DNA of 36,836 nucleotides from Spirochaetota bacterium (GCA_009778155.1 WRKI01000352.1:1-36836); one strand, 5' to 3'; positions 15,792 through 23,590 are shown, counted from the stretch's first letter. Notes: generated from the sequence alone by a model not told the origin. Made by a program: numbers and translations.

Positions 15792-16209
15792 AAAAGTGAA
15801 GATCGAATACTGCTGGGATGGCCACACCCTTGTAGAAGAATGCGTGGAATCTTTCGAGCAGTTGGAGCACCGGTTGCAAGAATTGAAAAAACGCTCTGGG
15901 GAATTGGCTGGGAAAAAACAATGCGTTTACACCGTTGACGTTGTTATCGAAAATACCGGGCGAATGTCTGTCGCCTTGGACGAAAATTGTATTTTGATGT
16001 TTTACGACGAAGTAGACGATTGTTATTTGACTTCCCTGGGCAACCCCTCGGCGGAAGGCTTTACAGAAGCGTTATACGATTTTGGCCAACTTGCAGAACA
16101 GCCTAACAAATACATTGTGCAATATAATGACGCGCTGGCTGTGTTAAAAGATTGGATTGTGTCCAAAAAGCTAAACACAAGAATAAGTTGGACAGATGAA
16201 ATCGATTGA
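15772..16209 (+). CDS. Imm1-like immunity protein, TTG start
   Basis: The start is a TTG (15772, or the next TTG at 15775) set about six bases after a strong GGAGGAG, overlapping the preceding gene by 20 nt. The 145-aa protein has the general Imm1 pattern: an early strand pair, a MSVALDENCILMFYDEVDDCYLT core resembling the 'sVGL...L.y' signature, a late helix ALAVLKDWI and the ending LNTRISW like the Imm1 terminal 'p..i.W'. Imm1 proteins neutralise deaminase or nuclease toxin tips (family knowledge). The match is by eye only. Confidence 0.6.
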   Translation: MLNENPKKVKIEYCWDGHTLVEECVESFEQLEHRLQELKKRSGELAGKKQCVYTVDVVIENTGRMSVALDENCILMFYDEVDDCYLTSLGNPSAEGFTEALYDFGQLAEQPNKYIVQYNDALAVLKDWIVSKKLNTRISWTDEID

Positions 16210-16223
16210 AAAGGTGTATAAAA

Positions 16224-16529
16224 ATGACAGCCAATGACAGTAATTTTGACCAAGGCAGCCTTCTTGAATATAACGGGGAAATGTATAAGTATTTAGGTAA
16301 CGGTTGGCGCGCTACCGGGGAAGGCTATGGCTGGCGAATGTCAAAAGACTTATACTTTAGATGTGCCGGTTGCGGTTATCTAATGAACGGCAATCCTCAA
16401 GAAAATGATAACTGCCCGTGCAACAAGCTGTACAAGGATTCCGACTGGGGCAGATTCGGCTCAACACTTGGCGGCGATGCCATAGCGGTTTACGAAAAAT
16501 GTCAGCCCGAAGGAGCGTTATCGAAATGA
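16224..16529 (+). CDS. Small zinc-ribbon-like protein
   Basis: This 101-aa protein starts at the ATG at 16224 (AAAGG nine bases upstream); the TTG at 16206 is less likely. It has a Cys pattern CAGC ... CPC (residues about 49-69) that could form a zinc ribbon or knuckle, preceded by an aromatic stretch YKYLGNGWRATGEGYGWRM and followed by SDWGRFGSTLGGDA. It shares the GW.GEGY wording with the N-terminus of the NADAR protein (GWRMGAGEGY), which is perhaps coincidental. The family is unknown. The stop overlaps the next gene's start by ATGA. Confidence 0.65.
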   Translation: MTANDSNFDQGSLLEYNGEMYKYLGNGWRATGEGYGWRMSKDLYFRCAGCGYLMNGNPQENDNCPCNKLYKDSDWGRFGSTLGGDAIAVYEKCQPEGALSK

Positions 16530-17242
16530 GGCCTAGCATAAACGGCGTCAAAGTGCCTTTTGACAAAAGCACGCAAGAATTATTTGCGATGCTGGATTGC
16601 GAGTTACCCTTGTTTTATGTTGCTTGCGAGGCTTTGGCCTATAAAAACGATGTTGTGTCATTTGAAAAATTGCTCTCTATTTTTCAAGACAGCGATCCTT
16701 ACAAAAAGCGCATCGCTCTTGAATGTTTGGGTAACCACTCAATGTTCGACACGGCCACGGCAGAAAAATATGTTTTTCCCTGTTTGGATGACTCATCTCC
16801 CTACATCGTAAGAACGGCTATAGATGTGTTGGTCAAGCATCGTGTTGCACAATCGCATGAAAAAATAATCCAATTGTTAAAATCCAAAGATGAAGCCACT
16901 CGTGAATGCGCGTTTTTCGCGCTTGAACATATTGGCAAAGCGAGCGATTTTGATTTAATTTTAAGTCTGTACAACGACAAAAACAAAAGAATCAAAAACT
17001 TCGTCCCATACATAACGCTCATTTTTGCGGATGAAACAAATTGGAAAAAAGCATACGATCTAATGCAACGCGGCGATCATGAAAAAGCCCGCCTGACCGC
17101 CTGCAAATTGCTTGATGCCTTTGGCACGGAAACAGAAAAAGGCGACGCAAGCCATTTCCTGCACGACAAAAGCGGCCATGTAAGAAATTACGCAAGCAAA
17201 ATGCTGGCAAGCTTTAAGGCTGTTGAAATAGAGGGCTGTTAA
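16526..17242 (+). CDS. HEAT-repeat-like helical protein
   Basis: The ATG at 16526 follows GAAGGAG and overlaps the previous stop by ATGA, giving 238 aa; the track start at 16418 is out of context. The sequence is an alpha-solenoid of about five HEAT/PBS-lyase-like repeats, with signatures DPYKKRIALECLGNH, SPYIVRTAIDVLVKH, DEATRECAFFALEHIG and GHVRNYASKML. Such small HEAT proteins occur both as bilin-lyase-like proteins and as immunity proteins in toxin loci. Here the last position in a seven-gene immunity-like cluster suggests the latter, as inference. Confidence 0.75.
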   Translation: MRPSINGVKVPFDKSTQELFAMLDCELPLFYVACEALAYKNDVVSFEKLLSIFQDSDPYKKRIALECLGNHSMFDTATAEKYVFPCLDDSSPYIVRTAIDVLVKHRVAQSHEKIIQLLKSKDEATRECAFFALEHIGKASDFDLILSLYNDKNKRIKNFVPYITLIFADETNWKKAYDLMQRGDHEKARLTACKLLDAFGTETEKGDASHFLHDKSGHVRNYASKMLASFKAVEIEGC

Positions 17243-17264
17243 AAATTAATTTTAGGCAACCCCC

Positions 17265-18194
17265 TCAAACCTTCCCTTTGTTGGAGCCGCTTTCGTCGCG
17301 CTCCCTGTACACAACCTCTCCCGGCTGCACTTCCGCTCTAGGTGCAAAGCTGACAATTTCGCTACCCTGAAAAATATATCGCTTGGGCGGAGCCGCCGTT
17401 ACAACAGCGTCGTAAGGCGCGACGAAAGGCTCGCCGTTCACAAAAGCCATCGCTTGCCCCTTTTCCACAAAACCCCCCGGCAGCACGGCAGGCTCGCAAA
17501 GACCGTCGCAACTAGACTTGTTGTTTTCGTCCATAGTTCCGCAAAAAAGCACATCGTCCGACAACCTCCCTTCACCTTCGATAACCCCAATGTATTTCAG
17601 ATAGTTCATTATCCTTGCCGCCGTCAACTCGGCCGAAGGGACATCAATCACCCCGTTGGGCTGACCCCCAGGAAGCTCGACCAAAAGACACTTCTGCCCG
17701 CGCTCCTCGCAAGACTCTATGTAAAACTGCCCCCGCGTCCCTTTCGTATGGACAACAACCGGGATGCCAAGAGCGCGACAAAGCTCGCGGGCAAAACCGT
17801 GGCGGCTGTACCAACACATCGTGTAAGCCGAGCCGTAAACACCGCAACAGTGCAAATCCAGAATGTAGTCTGCGCCCGCCGTTAAACCGTAAATATGACT
17901 GGCAAGCTGCTCGCTGTACGAGCCGCAAGGATTGCCCGGAAAAATGCGGTTTAAGTCAAGGCCGTCCTCCGGCGCGCCCCGCTCGTTGGCCTTGGCGGCA
18001 TGAAGGTTGCAAAGAGGGTAAATCGTAACCTCCCCAAGCAGCTTTTCCCTTTTTAGATTTTCCCAAACAAGCTCGGCAGTATAAGTTGCCGTCTGCTCGA
18101 CCCCGTGGATAGCGCCGGTTATGACAATATGCGGCCCCTCCCCCCCTTTCGCGTGATATTTCTTCAAGTCGAATGAATAAACCTCGTTTGACAT
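17265..18194 (-). CDS. Succinylglutamate desuccinylase/aspartoacylase family zinc hydrolase
   Basis: This 309-aa cytoplasmic protein is of the M14-like AstE/AspA family. Zinc ligands are visible as GAIHGVE (HxxE, about residues 27-33) and DLHCCG (second His). LDLNRIFPG gives the substrate-binding Asn-Arg pair, and LVELPGG carries the late catalytic Glu. The C-terminal ~80 residues form the beta-barrel seen in this family (PGGFVEKGQAMAFVNGEPFVAPYDAVV). The ATG at 18194 follows AGGAGGA. Family members hydrolyse N-acyl amino acids or related amides. The substrate here is unknown. It is divergent from the FAA hydrolase gene, so the two may serve one catabolic route. Confidence 0.87.
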   Translation of the reverse strand: MSNEVYSFDLKKYHAKGGEGPHIVITGAIHGVEQTATYTAELVWENLKREKLLGEVTIYPLCNLHAAKANERGAPEDGLDLNRIFPGNPCGSYSEQLASHIYGLTAGADYILDLHCCGVYGSAYTMCWYSRHGFARELCRALGIPVVVHTKGTRGQFYIESCEERGQKCLLVELPGGQPNGVIDVPSAELTAARIMNYLKYIGVIEGEGRLSDDVLFCGTMDENNKSSCDGLCEPAVLPGGFVEKGQAMAFVNGEPFVAPYDAVVTAAPPKRYIFQGSEIVSFAPRAEVQPGEVVYRERDESGSNKGKV

Positions 18195-18303
18195 AGTTCC
18201 TCCTATAGTTGCATTTTAGCGGACAAAGGGGTATATTTGAAAGAGGGCAAACATGGCAAACGTATGAACAAATTCTAAAGCCAAAAAGTCCAAGGGGGAT
18301 AAA

Positions 18304-19008
18304 ATGCTTGTTTTACCATTAAAGGGAGCCGCCGGCAGCACAGTCGAGATCAAGGCCGGCAAAATTATCGCGGTGGGGCTTAATTACAGGGATCACGTCA
18401 AAGAAAGCAAGGTTTTTTCGGACAGCGGGCAGGACGCGCCTTCCGAGCCGGTGCTTTTTGCCAAAACACCGAACACGCTAATAGGGCCGGGGGAAGCGAT
18501 TGTAATCCCGTCGCACATAAAGGCCTACAACTTCAAAAACGAAAGAGTTGACCCGGAGTGCGAGCTTGCAATAATCATCGGCAAAAGAGGCAAACGCATA
18601 ACGGAAGCGGCGGCACTCGATCACGTTTTGGGTTTTACCTGCTTTAACGATGTCAGCCAAAGAAACATCCAAAAGCAAGACCCTTCCGGCTGGTTTCGCG
18701 GCAAATCATTTGACACCTTCGGCCCCATAGGTCCCGCGGTAGTTCCGCTCAAAGAACTGGGCAACCCCCAAGCGCTGAATATAAACTGCAAAATCAACGG
18801 CGTGGTAAAACAATCCGCCAACACCGCCGACATGATTTTTAGCATCCCCTTTTTGATTTCATTCATTTCGCATCAGTTCACCCTTGAAGAAGGGGACATC
18901 ATCGCCACAGGAACCCCGGCGGGCATTAGCCCCATCGTGCCCGGCGACATTGTGGAGGTTGAAATCGAAGGAATCGGCGTGCTTAAAAACCCGGTGGTGG
19001 CGGAGTAA
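18304..19008 (+). CDS. Fumarylacetoacetate hydrolase (FAH) family protein
   Basis: This 234-aa soluble enzyme has the FAH C-terminal fold: the opening IIAVGLNYRDHVKES, metal ligands in DPECELAIIIGK (ExE) and CFNDVSQRNIQ (Asp), GKSFDTFGPIGP, and the terminal GDIIATGTPAGIS and GDIVEVEIEGIG. Family members are Mg2+-dependent C-C hydrolases, decarboxylases or oxaloacetate tautomerases/acylpyruvases. The short length and motif spacing fit the acylpyruvase/YcgM-like branch best, but the substrate is not determined. The start follows a GGGGGA-rich ribosome binding site. The gene diverges from the aspartoacylase-like gene across a 109-bp gap that must hold both promoters. Confidence 0.88.
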   Translation: MLVLPLKGAAGSTVEIKAGKIIAVGLNYRDHVKESKVFSDSGQDAPSEPVLFAKTPNTLIGPGEAIVIPSHIKAYNFKNERVDPECELAIIIGKRGKRITEAAALDHVLGFTCFNDVSQRNIQKQDPSGWFRGKSFDTFGPIGPAVVPLKELGNPQALNINCKINGVVKQSANTADMIFSIPFLISFISHQFTLEEGDIIATGTPAGISPIVPGDIVEVEIEGIGVLKNPVVAE

Positions 19009-19035
19009 GCAGACAGGGACAGGCCGCCCCAGCCC

Positions 19036-19644
19036 CTAAAACGCGGCCAGAGTTACCAGCAGGCCGACACTTACCGGCAGAGCCAGATTGTCATAATCGC
19101 CCAGGGGCAAGGCTTCGACACTTGTGGCGCAAGCGGCGGCGATTAAAGCCAGCCTAAAGTCGAGAGAGACCCAGTAGGCAGAAATTAGTACAGCGAAAAA
19201 ACAGGCAAGGGAACCCTCGATACTCTTGCCGTAGAGAAACGCCGGGCGCAACCTGCCCAAAAACTTGCCGACAATACTTGCAAAACCGTCGCCAAAGGCA
19301 AGAGCGTAAATAGCAATTGCGGCAAAAGGCGGCGGGAAAAAAAGCAAAGTGAAAACCGCCCCCAAACCCAAAGTAACCGGCCCCAGAACAAAACGCCCCC
19401 TGTCCCTCGACCTAGCCGCCATGCCGATTAAAGAAGAAACAACAGGAACCCTGATCCCTAAAAGCCGCAAATTTTCTATGTAAATATAGGCCAAAGTACC
19501 CGCAACAAGAAAAACAATTGCAAAAGGCCTACTTACAGCGGCAATAGCAGGTACAAAAGCGACAAGAAAATGAATAGATTTTCTGACAATTTCGGTTTTA
19601 AGCTCGCCGGAAATACCCGACACGCTGTTTTTCACAAGCTCCAT
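19036..19644 (-). CDS. CTP-dependent diacylglycerol/phytol/dolichol kinase-like membrane protein
   Basis: This 202-aa polytopic membrane protein has about six helices. KTEIVRKSIHFLVAFVPAI near the N-terminus and the late IYALAFGDGFASIVGKFLG and KSIEGSLACF match the Dgk1/Sec59/phytol-kinase family, which phosphorylates lipid alcohols with CTP. The ATG at 19644 is chosen because a TATACT -10 ends six bases before it and the family start MELVKN... follows; the 39 residues upstream in the track are atypical. The gene converges with the FAH gene. The lipid substrate is unknown. Confidence 0.8.
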   Translation of the reverse strand: MELVKNSVSGISGELKTEIVRKSIHFLVAFVPAIAAVSRPFAIVFLVAGTLAYIYIENLRLLGIRVPVVSSLIGMAARSRDRGRFVLGPVTLGLGAVFTLLFFPPPFAAIAIYALAFGDGFASIVGKFLGRLRPAFLYGKSIEGSLACFFAVLISAYWVSLDFRLALIAAACATSVEALPLGDYDNLALPVSVGLLVTLAAF

Positions 19645-19650
19645 GCCAAT

Positions 19651-19678
19651 AGTATAGCAAAAACCGTGCCAAGTGAAA
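19651..19678 (-). promoter_or_regulatory. Promoter with leaderless geometry (lipid kinase)
   Basis: TATACT (19656-19651 on the minus strand) is followed by six bases and the ATG at 19644. The -35 candidate TTTCAC with a 16-nt spacer is weak. No Shine-Dalgarno sequence is visible. Confidence 0.45.
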
Positions 19679-19840
19679 TTATTTTTCGGGAAAAACGCTA
19701 TCTTCTTATCTAGCATAGACTTGTTAAAGCCGACGAACCCGCCGGCAAAACAGATGTACAAAAAAAGATACAGGCATTTTGATATATTTACTATCGAAAC
19801 AGCCCTGCTGTCAGCCGGTAGACTTCACCCGTAATGCCTA

Positions 19841-19869
19841 TTGCCAAAAAATCAGTCTTACGCTACAGT
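19841..19869 (+). promoter_or_regulatory. Promoter with leaderless geometry (RHH antitoxin)
   Basis: TTGCCA (19841-19846), a 17-nt spacer and TACAGT (19864-19869) end six bases before the ATG at 19876. It lies in the divergent gap with the lipid kinase gene. Confidence 0.55.
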
Positions 19870-19875
19870 GTAAAC

Positions 19876-20121
19876 ATGAAAATAGCAGTATCCCTTTCAG
19901 ATACCCTTTACGAAAAAGCAGAGCAAACAGCTCAGCACATGGGCATTACACGCAGCAAACTGCTTGTAAACGCACTGGAAGAATATATTGCCAAACATAA
20001 CGGAGAAGCCATCACGCAAAAATTAAACGAATTCTATGAAAAAATCAATACAGACGACTTTGCAAGAGACATGGACATTGGCGTTGAATCATTAAGGGAA
20101 TTGACAAAAAATGATGCGTGA
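19876..20121 (+). CDS. Ribbon-helix-helix antitoxin (MazE/ParD-like)
   Basis: This 81-aa protein opens with the RHH DNA-binding strand and helices MKIAVSLSDTLYEKAEQTAQHMGITRSKLLVNALEEYI. The C-terminal tail (QKLNEFYEKINTDDFARDMD) is acidic and helical, typical of the toxin-neutralising arm of MazE-type antitoxins. The ATG at 19876 is favoured over the track start at 19834 by the promoter six bases upstream. No toxin gene follows: a frame beginning with GTG overlapping the stop by GTGA ends after 15 codons. It is therefore an orphan antitoxin or a remnant of a pair. Confidence 0.82.
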   Translation: MKIAVSLSDTLYEKAEQTAQHMGITRSKLLVNALEEYIAKHNGEAITQKLNEFYEKINTDDFARDMDIGVESLRELTKNDA

Positions 20122-20165
20122 ATAACCAAGATATAATCCAAGCCCAGCCCTGGAGATTGTCTTAA
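20118..20165 (+). pseudogene. Possible remnant of the partner toxin start
   Basis: A GTG overlapping the antitoxin stop opens a frame reading VNNQDIIQA before a stop 15 codons on. MazF-type toxins often begin with a short basic or polar lead and then G/Q-DI(V/I), at this same stop-start overlap. The match is far too short to be proof. Confidence 0.2.
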
Positions 20166-20185
20166 AATTGCGAGCATTCCCCCCG

Positions 20186-20923
20186 TTACCTAGCCCAGAG
20201 ACCCCTTTCTAGCCGGCGGGCTTCGGTTTCCAGAGTGCGGAACTCGTCCATGAACTGAAAGCGGAAAGCCAGAAGCGCCTCGGCGTAACCCTCGTAGACA
20301 AGCCTTGCGTTGAAACTGCGGCCTTGTTCCGTGTAAATGTAGGCCAAAAGCCGGCCAAAACGATCGCGCAAGTCCCAGTCGAAGGCAAGCCTCACCGTGC
20401 GGCCTAAAAGCTCCTGCCTAACAAAATCGCTAGTTTCCTGCCCAAAATGTTCCGCCGGGCGGTTCGGGTGTACAGTTTCGGGAGCGTCCACCCCCAAAAG
20501 ACGCACCACCTCGATAACGGACAAGCCCGGCGGCGGATTGGGGATTCTTACCCGAACCGTGTCGCCGTCAATGTGGCCGATCACCACCGCCGGCAGCATT
20601 TGGGCAAAAGCCGCCTCGGAACAATCGTTCCTGCCGGCCAAATTGACACGGTATAATGGAACATAATCGTGCGGAAAGTCGCTAACATTCGCCCCAAGAA
20701 CAGGCGGCCGGCAGCGCGAGCAAGGGTTAAACCCCGAGCGGACAGCATCGATCAGAGCTACGGCAATTTGCGAGCGCGCCAAAGAAGCGCAGCCGTCCAA
20801 GTGGTACACCCGCCCGGTATTGGTAACATAGACCGTTTCGGTAGGGGCGGCCTGCCCCAAAACAACAAAAACAGGGATTAAAAACAGGGCAATAACCCCA
20901 AATTTCCGATTTAGACCCCTCAT
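20186..20923 (-). CDS. Secreted staphylococcal-nuclease-like thermonuclease
   Basis: The ATG at 20923 sits just after AAGGAGGAAGG and gives 245 aa; the track start at 21028 would run through a hairpin. A signal peptide (RKFGVIALFLIPVFVVLGQAAP) predicts export. Residues about 30-75 hold a YHLDGCASL ... GFNPCSRCRPP module, a cysteine-containing motif often fused to SNase domains and possibly metal-binding. The nuclease core follows: GDTVRVRIP, RLLGVDAPETVHP (equivalent to Arg35/Asp40/Glu43 of the S. aureus enzyme) and DRFGRLLAYIY (Arg87). All catalytic residues are present. It would degrade DNA/RNA outside the cytoplasm. Confidence 0.9.
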   Translation of the reverse strand: MRGLNRKFGVIALFLIPVFVVLGQAAPTETVYVTNTGRVYHLDGCASLARSQIAVALIDAVRSGFNPCSRCRPPVLGANVSDFPHDYVPLYRVNLAGRNDCSEAAFAQMLPAVVIGHIDGDTVRVRIPNPPPGLSVIEVVRLLGVDAPETVHPNRPAEHFGQETSDFVRQELLGRTVRLAFDWDLRDRFGRLLAYIYTEQGRSFNARLVYEGYAEALLAFRFQFMDEFRTLETEARRLERGLWAR

Positions 20924-20960
20924 CCTTCCTCCTTTTTCGCAACTAGCTTCCATATGGAAA

Positions 20961-20994
20961 CGATTATTAAATCCCATCGAGGATTTAATAATCG
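20961..20994. repeat. Hairpin upstream of thermonuclease gene (palindrome family B)
   Basis: Perfect 14-bp arms CGATTATTAAATCC and GGATTTAATAATCG surround CATCGA. They share GATTAAATCC-like arms with the hairpin at 12976-13009. Here it lies 5' of the nuclease gene, so it would sit in that mRNA leader or act as an operator. Confidence 0.7.
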
Positions 20995-21032
20995 CTCTTA
21001 CCCGCATTTTGCGCAATAAAATGAGCAAATGC

Positions 21033-21077
21033 GTAGGGAAGCACTGATTAGCTTCGAGTTAATCAGTGCTTCCCTAC
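21033..21077. repeat. Palindrome family A, full copy 1
   Basis: Perfect 18-bp arms GTAGGGAAGCACTGATTA and TAATCAGTGCTTCCCTAC flank a 9-nt loop GCTTCGAGT. A second full copy is at 32064 with the loop in the opposite orientation, and a half copy is at 6914. There is no open frame in or around it. Confidence 0.9.
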
Positions 21078-21189
21078 AATGTCGGCCTGCTTGCAAATTC
21101 AGTGTACAATTTTTTAGAAAAAAACAGAAGCAGCCGGCAATCAGCTTTTTTCGCTTTGAGCAAACTGCACGCGCACGCAAACCGTCCTA

Positions 21190-21219
21190 TTGACAAAATG
21201 GGCAAAAGTGATGTATTAT
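21190..21219 (+). promoter_or_regulatory. Strong promoter with leaderless geometry
   Basis: A perfect TTGACA (21190-21195), an 18-nt spacer and TATTAT with TG two bases upstream (21214-21219) end six bases before the ATG at 21226. The ORF track uses the -35 TTG as a start codon, which is unlikely. Confidence 0.7.
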
Positions 21220-21225
21220 GGAAGA

Positions 21226-21486
21226 ATGAAACTGGCAGAAGCTATGAATACTTATAACCCGGCTTTGTTTGAAGTTGAGAAAATGGGCTATAAAATTTCC
21301 CTAGAGTTGACCGATGACGAGTTGGAAATTTCAGCATGGAAGGCGGTAAAAAACGATGTTCGAATATCTGGATTTAACCCGCTGTCGCTTTTGGGCTTGG
21401 TGGTAATAGCTGAGCGATATGGGGAAAACTGGAATAAGATTGATACCGGGGACTTATACGACAAAATGCTAGAAAACTATTATTAG
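21226..21486 (+). CDS. Small acidic protein of unknown function
   Basis: An 86-aa product starts at the ATG at 21226, which lies six bases after a -10 hexamer; an alternative ATG at 21244 has a weak AGAAG upstream. The sequence is acidic (LELTDDELEISAW, IDTGDLYDKMLENYY) with a central hydrophobic GFNPLSLLGLVVIAERYG. There is no signal peptide or known motif. It ends 44 nt before the GntR regulator on the same strand. The family is not recognised. Confidence 0.55.
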   Translation: MKLAEAMNTYNPALFEVEKMGYKISLELTDDELEISAWKAVKNDVRISGFNPLSLLGLVVIAERYGENWNKIDTGDLYDKMLENYY

Positions 21487-21530
21487 GGAAACTTGCCTTC
21501 CTAAAACCTGCTATCGCTTTTGGAAAAAAA

Positions 21531-22199
21531 ATGAACAAAATAGAATTATCGCGTATGCAACCCATAAGAGACGTTGTGTACCAAAAAATCCGCAAGGCTA
21601 TACTGCGCGGCGATCTGCTCCCCGGCGAGCGGCTTATGGAAGAAGCCTTGGCGCGAACTATGGGCATAAGCCGCACCCCTGTACGCGAGGCCTTGCGCAA
21701 ACTGGAAGTCGAAAAAATGGTTTTGCACAACCCGCACAAAGGAGTTGTCATATCCGAGGTCAGCATCGACGAGGGCGAAGACCTGTACAACATACGCACA
21801 CTTGTAGATTCGGTAATCGCCCGGCGAGCCGCGCAAAACGCCACGCCTGCCAGCATTGACGAGCTTTTGCGAATTTTGGAACGAAGCGAAAATGCCGAAG
21901 ACCAAGATGCCGCCTCCGAAGCTATCGACGAGTTTAACGAAAAACTTTCGCAAATCGCCAACTGCCCGGTTATCGCAGACCTGTCAAGGCAGATTAGGGA
22001 AACCTTAAGCCGGATGATTCTTTCGACCTATTTAAAACCAACCCGCCGCCAAGATGCCCAGCGCGAGCACCGGCAAATCGTGGCGGCAATTGCGGCAGGC
22101 GATGCCGATCTTGCCCAAGAGCTTACAGCCCAGCACATACGCAACGCCGCCAAGACCCTTGCCGATATGCAGGCCGGCACAAAGCAAGGCAGTGCATAG
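21531..22199 (+). CDS. GntR-family (FadR/FCD type) transcriptional regulator
   Basis: This 222-aa DNA-binding protein has an N-terminal winged helix (VYQKIRKAILRGDLLPGERLMEEALARTMGISRTPVREALRKLE), the canonical GntR motif. The C-terminal helical FCD ligand domain contains EHRQIVAAI and AQHIRNA, which supply two of the usual metal-binding histidines. The position normally reading FH in 'D..FH..L' reads FN (EFNEKLSQIAN), so one ligand is missing or replaced. The gene overlaps the start of citXG by one base, so it most likely controls the citrate lyase maturation genes in response to a carboxylate. The start codon is preceded by GGAAAA. Confidence 0.9.
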   Translation: MNKIELSRMQPIRDVVYQKIRKAILRGDLLPGERLMEEALARTMGISRTPVREALRKLEVEKMVLHNPHKGVVISEVSIDEGEDLYNIRTLVDSVIARRAAQNATPASIDELLRILERSENAEDQDAASEAIDEFNEKLSQIANCPVIADLSRQIRETLSRMILSTYLKPTRRQDAQREHRQIVAAIAAGDADLAQELTAQHIRNAAKTLADMQAGTKQGSA

Positions 22200-23590
22200 T
22201 GGACAACCCAAGCCTGCACGAAATTCTTGCCGCAAAAGAGGCAAGGGCTAACTTGCAGGCGGCCCTGGCGGAAAAACACCGGGGCGCAGGCGGCGGGGGC
22301 GGCGCAATCGTAAGTTACACGCTGAACATTGCCGGCCCCCGCAAGCGTTCCCCGCTGGCCGACCGCAGTTTTCACGCGGGGGTAAAACTTGCCGAAGTCC
22401 TTTTCCGCCGGCTGGGCTACACCCTGGCGGAATGCGTAAAAACCGATGCCCCCACCGGGCTTGAATGCCTGTGGGTTGTGCATGGGGACGCGGCACTTGC
22501 CGTGGCCGATGCCGGCCGCCTAAAAACAGAGCTTTGCCGGCTGGAAGACGAACACCCGCTTGGCCGGCTCTTCGACATGGACGTAATCGGGCAGGACGGC
22601 CAAAAACTTTCGCGGGGTGGCACACGGCCCTGCCTTATCTGCGACCGGCCGGGGCACGATTGCGCAAGAAACCGCACCCACCCGGCAGAAGAAGTGGCGG
22701 CGCGGACGCATCAAATAATGGAAGAATACTTTGCGGCAAAGGATGCGCGGTTTATCGCCGATTGCGCCACGCGCGCCTTGCTATACGAGCTTGCCGCAAC
22801 GCCAAAGCCGGGGCTTGTTGACCGTGCGAACAACGGCTCCCACGCCGACATGGGCTTTTTTACCTTTGTTGACAGCGCGGCCGCCCTTGTCCCGTACTTT
22901 GCAAAAATGGCCAAAACAGGAGCCGCCCTTAGAGGCAGGCCGCCGGGGGAAATGCTCGCCGGCCTGCGCCCGCTGGGAATCGCCGCCGAAGAAGCCATGT
23001 ATGCGGCAACAGGCGGCGCAAACACCCACAAGGGCGCAATTTTTTCGCTGGGCATCGTTTGCGCGGCGGCCGGCAGGCTGGGATGCCCCCTCCCCCCCTA
23101 CCGCCAGACGCTCGCACTTGCCGGGCAAATTGCCGCGCCCGCCCTGCGGGACAACTTGGCGGACAAAACCAACGGGGAGCGGGTTTACAGGCAATACGGC
23201 CTAGCCGGCATACGCGGCGAGGCGGCCGGCGGCTTTGCCTCCGTAAGCGATGTTGCCCTGCCAGCCCTCCATGCCGCGCTGGAACGCGGAGCCACAATCG
23301 AGGAGGCCGGCATCGAGGCCTTGTTGCGGCTGATCGCCACCGCGCAGGATACAAACATGATAACCCGGTGCGGCGGCGAACAAGCGGCGGCGGCGATACG
23401 GCAAGAGCTAGCCGCCTTTTTGGAATCCCGGCCGAGCGGCGCTCAGATAATCGCCCATGCCGAAAAACTTGACGAAAGCTTTATCAAAAGCAACATAAGC
23501 CCCGGCGGTTGCGCGGACTTGCTGGCGCTTACATATTTTATGCACTTGCTTGGCAAGGACTGGGAGGAATCTTATGAATTTTTCTGTTGA
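22199..23590 (+). CDS. citXG: CitX-CitG fusion: citrate lyase prosthetic-group synthesis and transfer
   Basis: The 463-aa bifunctional protein makes and attaches the phosphoribosyl-dephospho-CoA arm of citrate lyase ACP. Residues about 1-165 are CitX (apo-ACP transferase): VSYTLNIAGPRK, HPLGRLFDMDVI and the terminal RPCLICDRPGHDCARNRTH. Residues about 175-463 are CitG (triphosphoribosyl-dephospho-CoA synthase): ATPKPGLVDRANNGSHADMGF and GGANTHKGAIFSLG. The start is a GTG overlapping the regulator stop, with only a weak ribosome binding site, so translation is probably coupled. It overlaps citC by 17 nt. The fusion is known in several bacteria. The lyase subunits citD, citE and citF are not in this window. 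Confidence 0.93.
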   Translation: MDNPSLHEILAAKEARANLQAALAEKHRGAGGGGGAIVSYTLNIAGPRKRSPLADRSFHAGVKLAEVLFRRLGYTLAECVKTDAPTGLECLWVVHGDAALAVADAGRLKTELCRLEDEHPLGRLFDMDVIGQDGQKLSRGGTRPCLICDRPGHDCARNRTHPAEEVAARTHQIMEEYFAAKDARFIADCATRALLYELAATPKPGLVDRANNGSHADMGFFTFVDSAAALVPYFAKMAKTGAALRGRPPGEMLAGLRPLGIAAEEAMYAATGGANTHKGAIFSLGIVCAAAGRLGCPLPPYRQTLALAGQIAAPALRDNLADKTNGERVYRQYGLAGIRGEAAGGFASVSDVALPALHAALERGATIEEAGIEALLRLIATAQDTNMITRCGGEQAAAAIRQELAAFLESRPSGAQIIAHAEKLDESFIKSNISPGGCADLLALTYFMHLLGKDWEESYEFFC

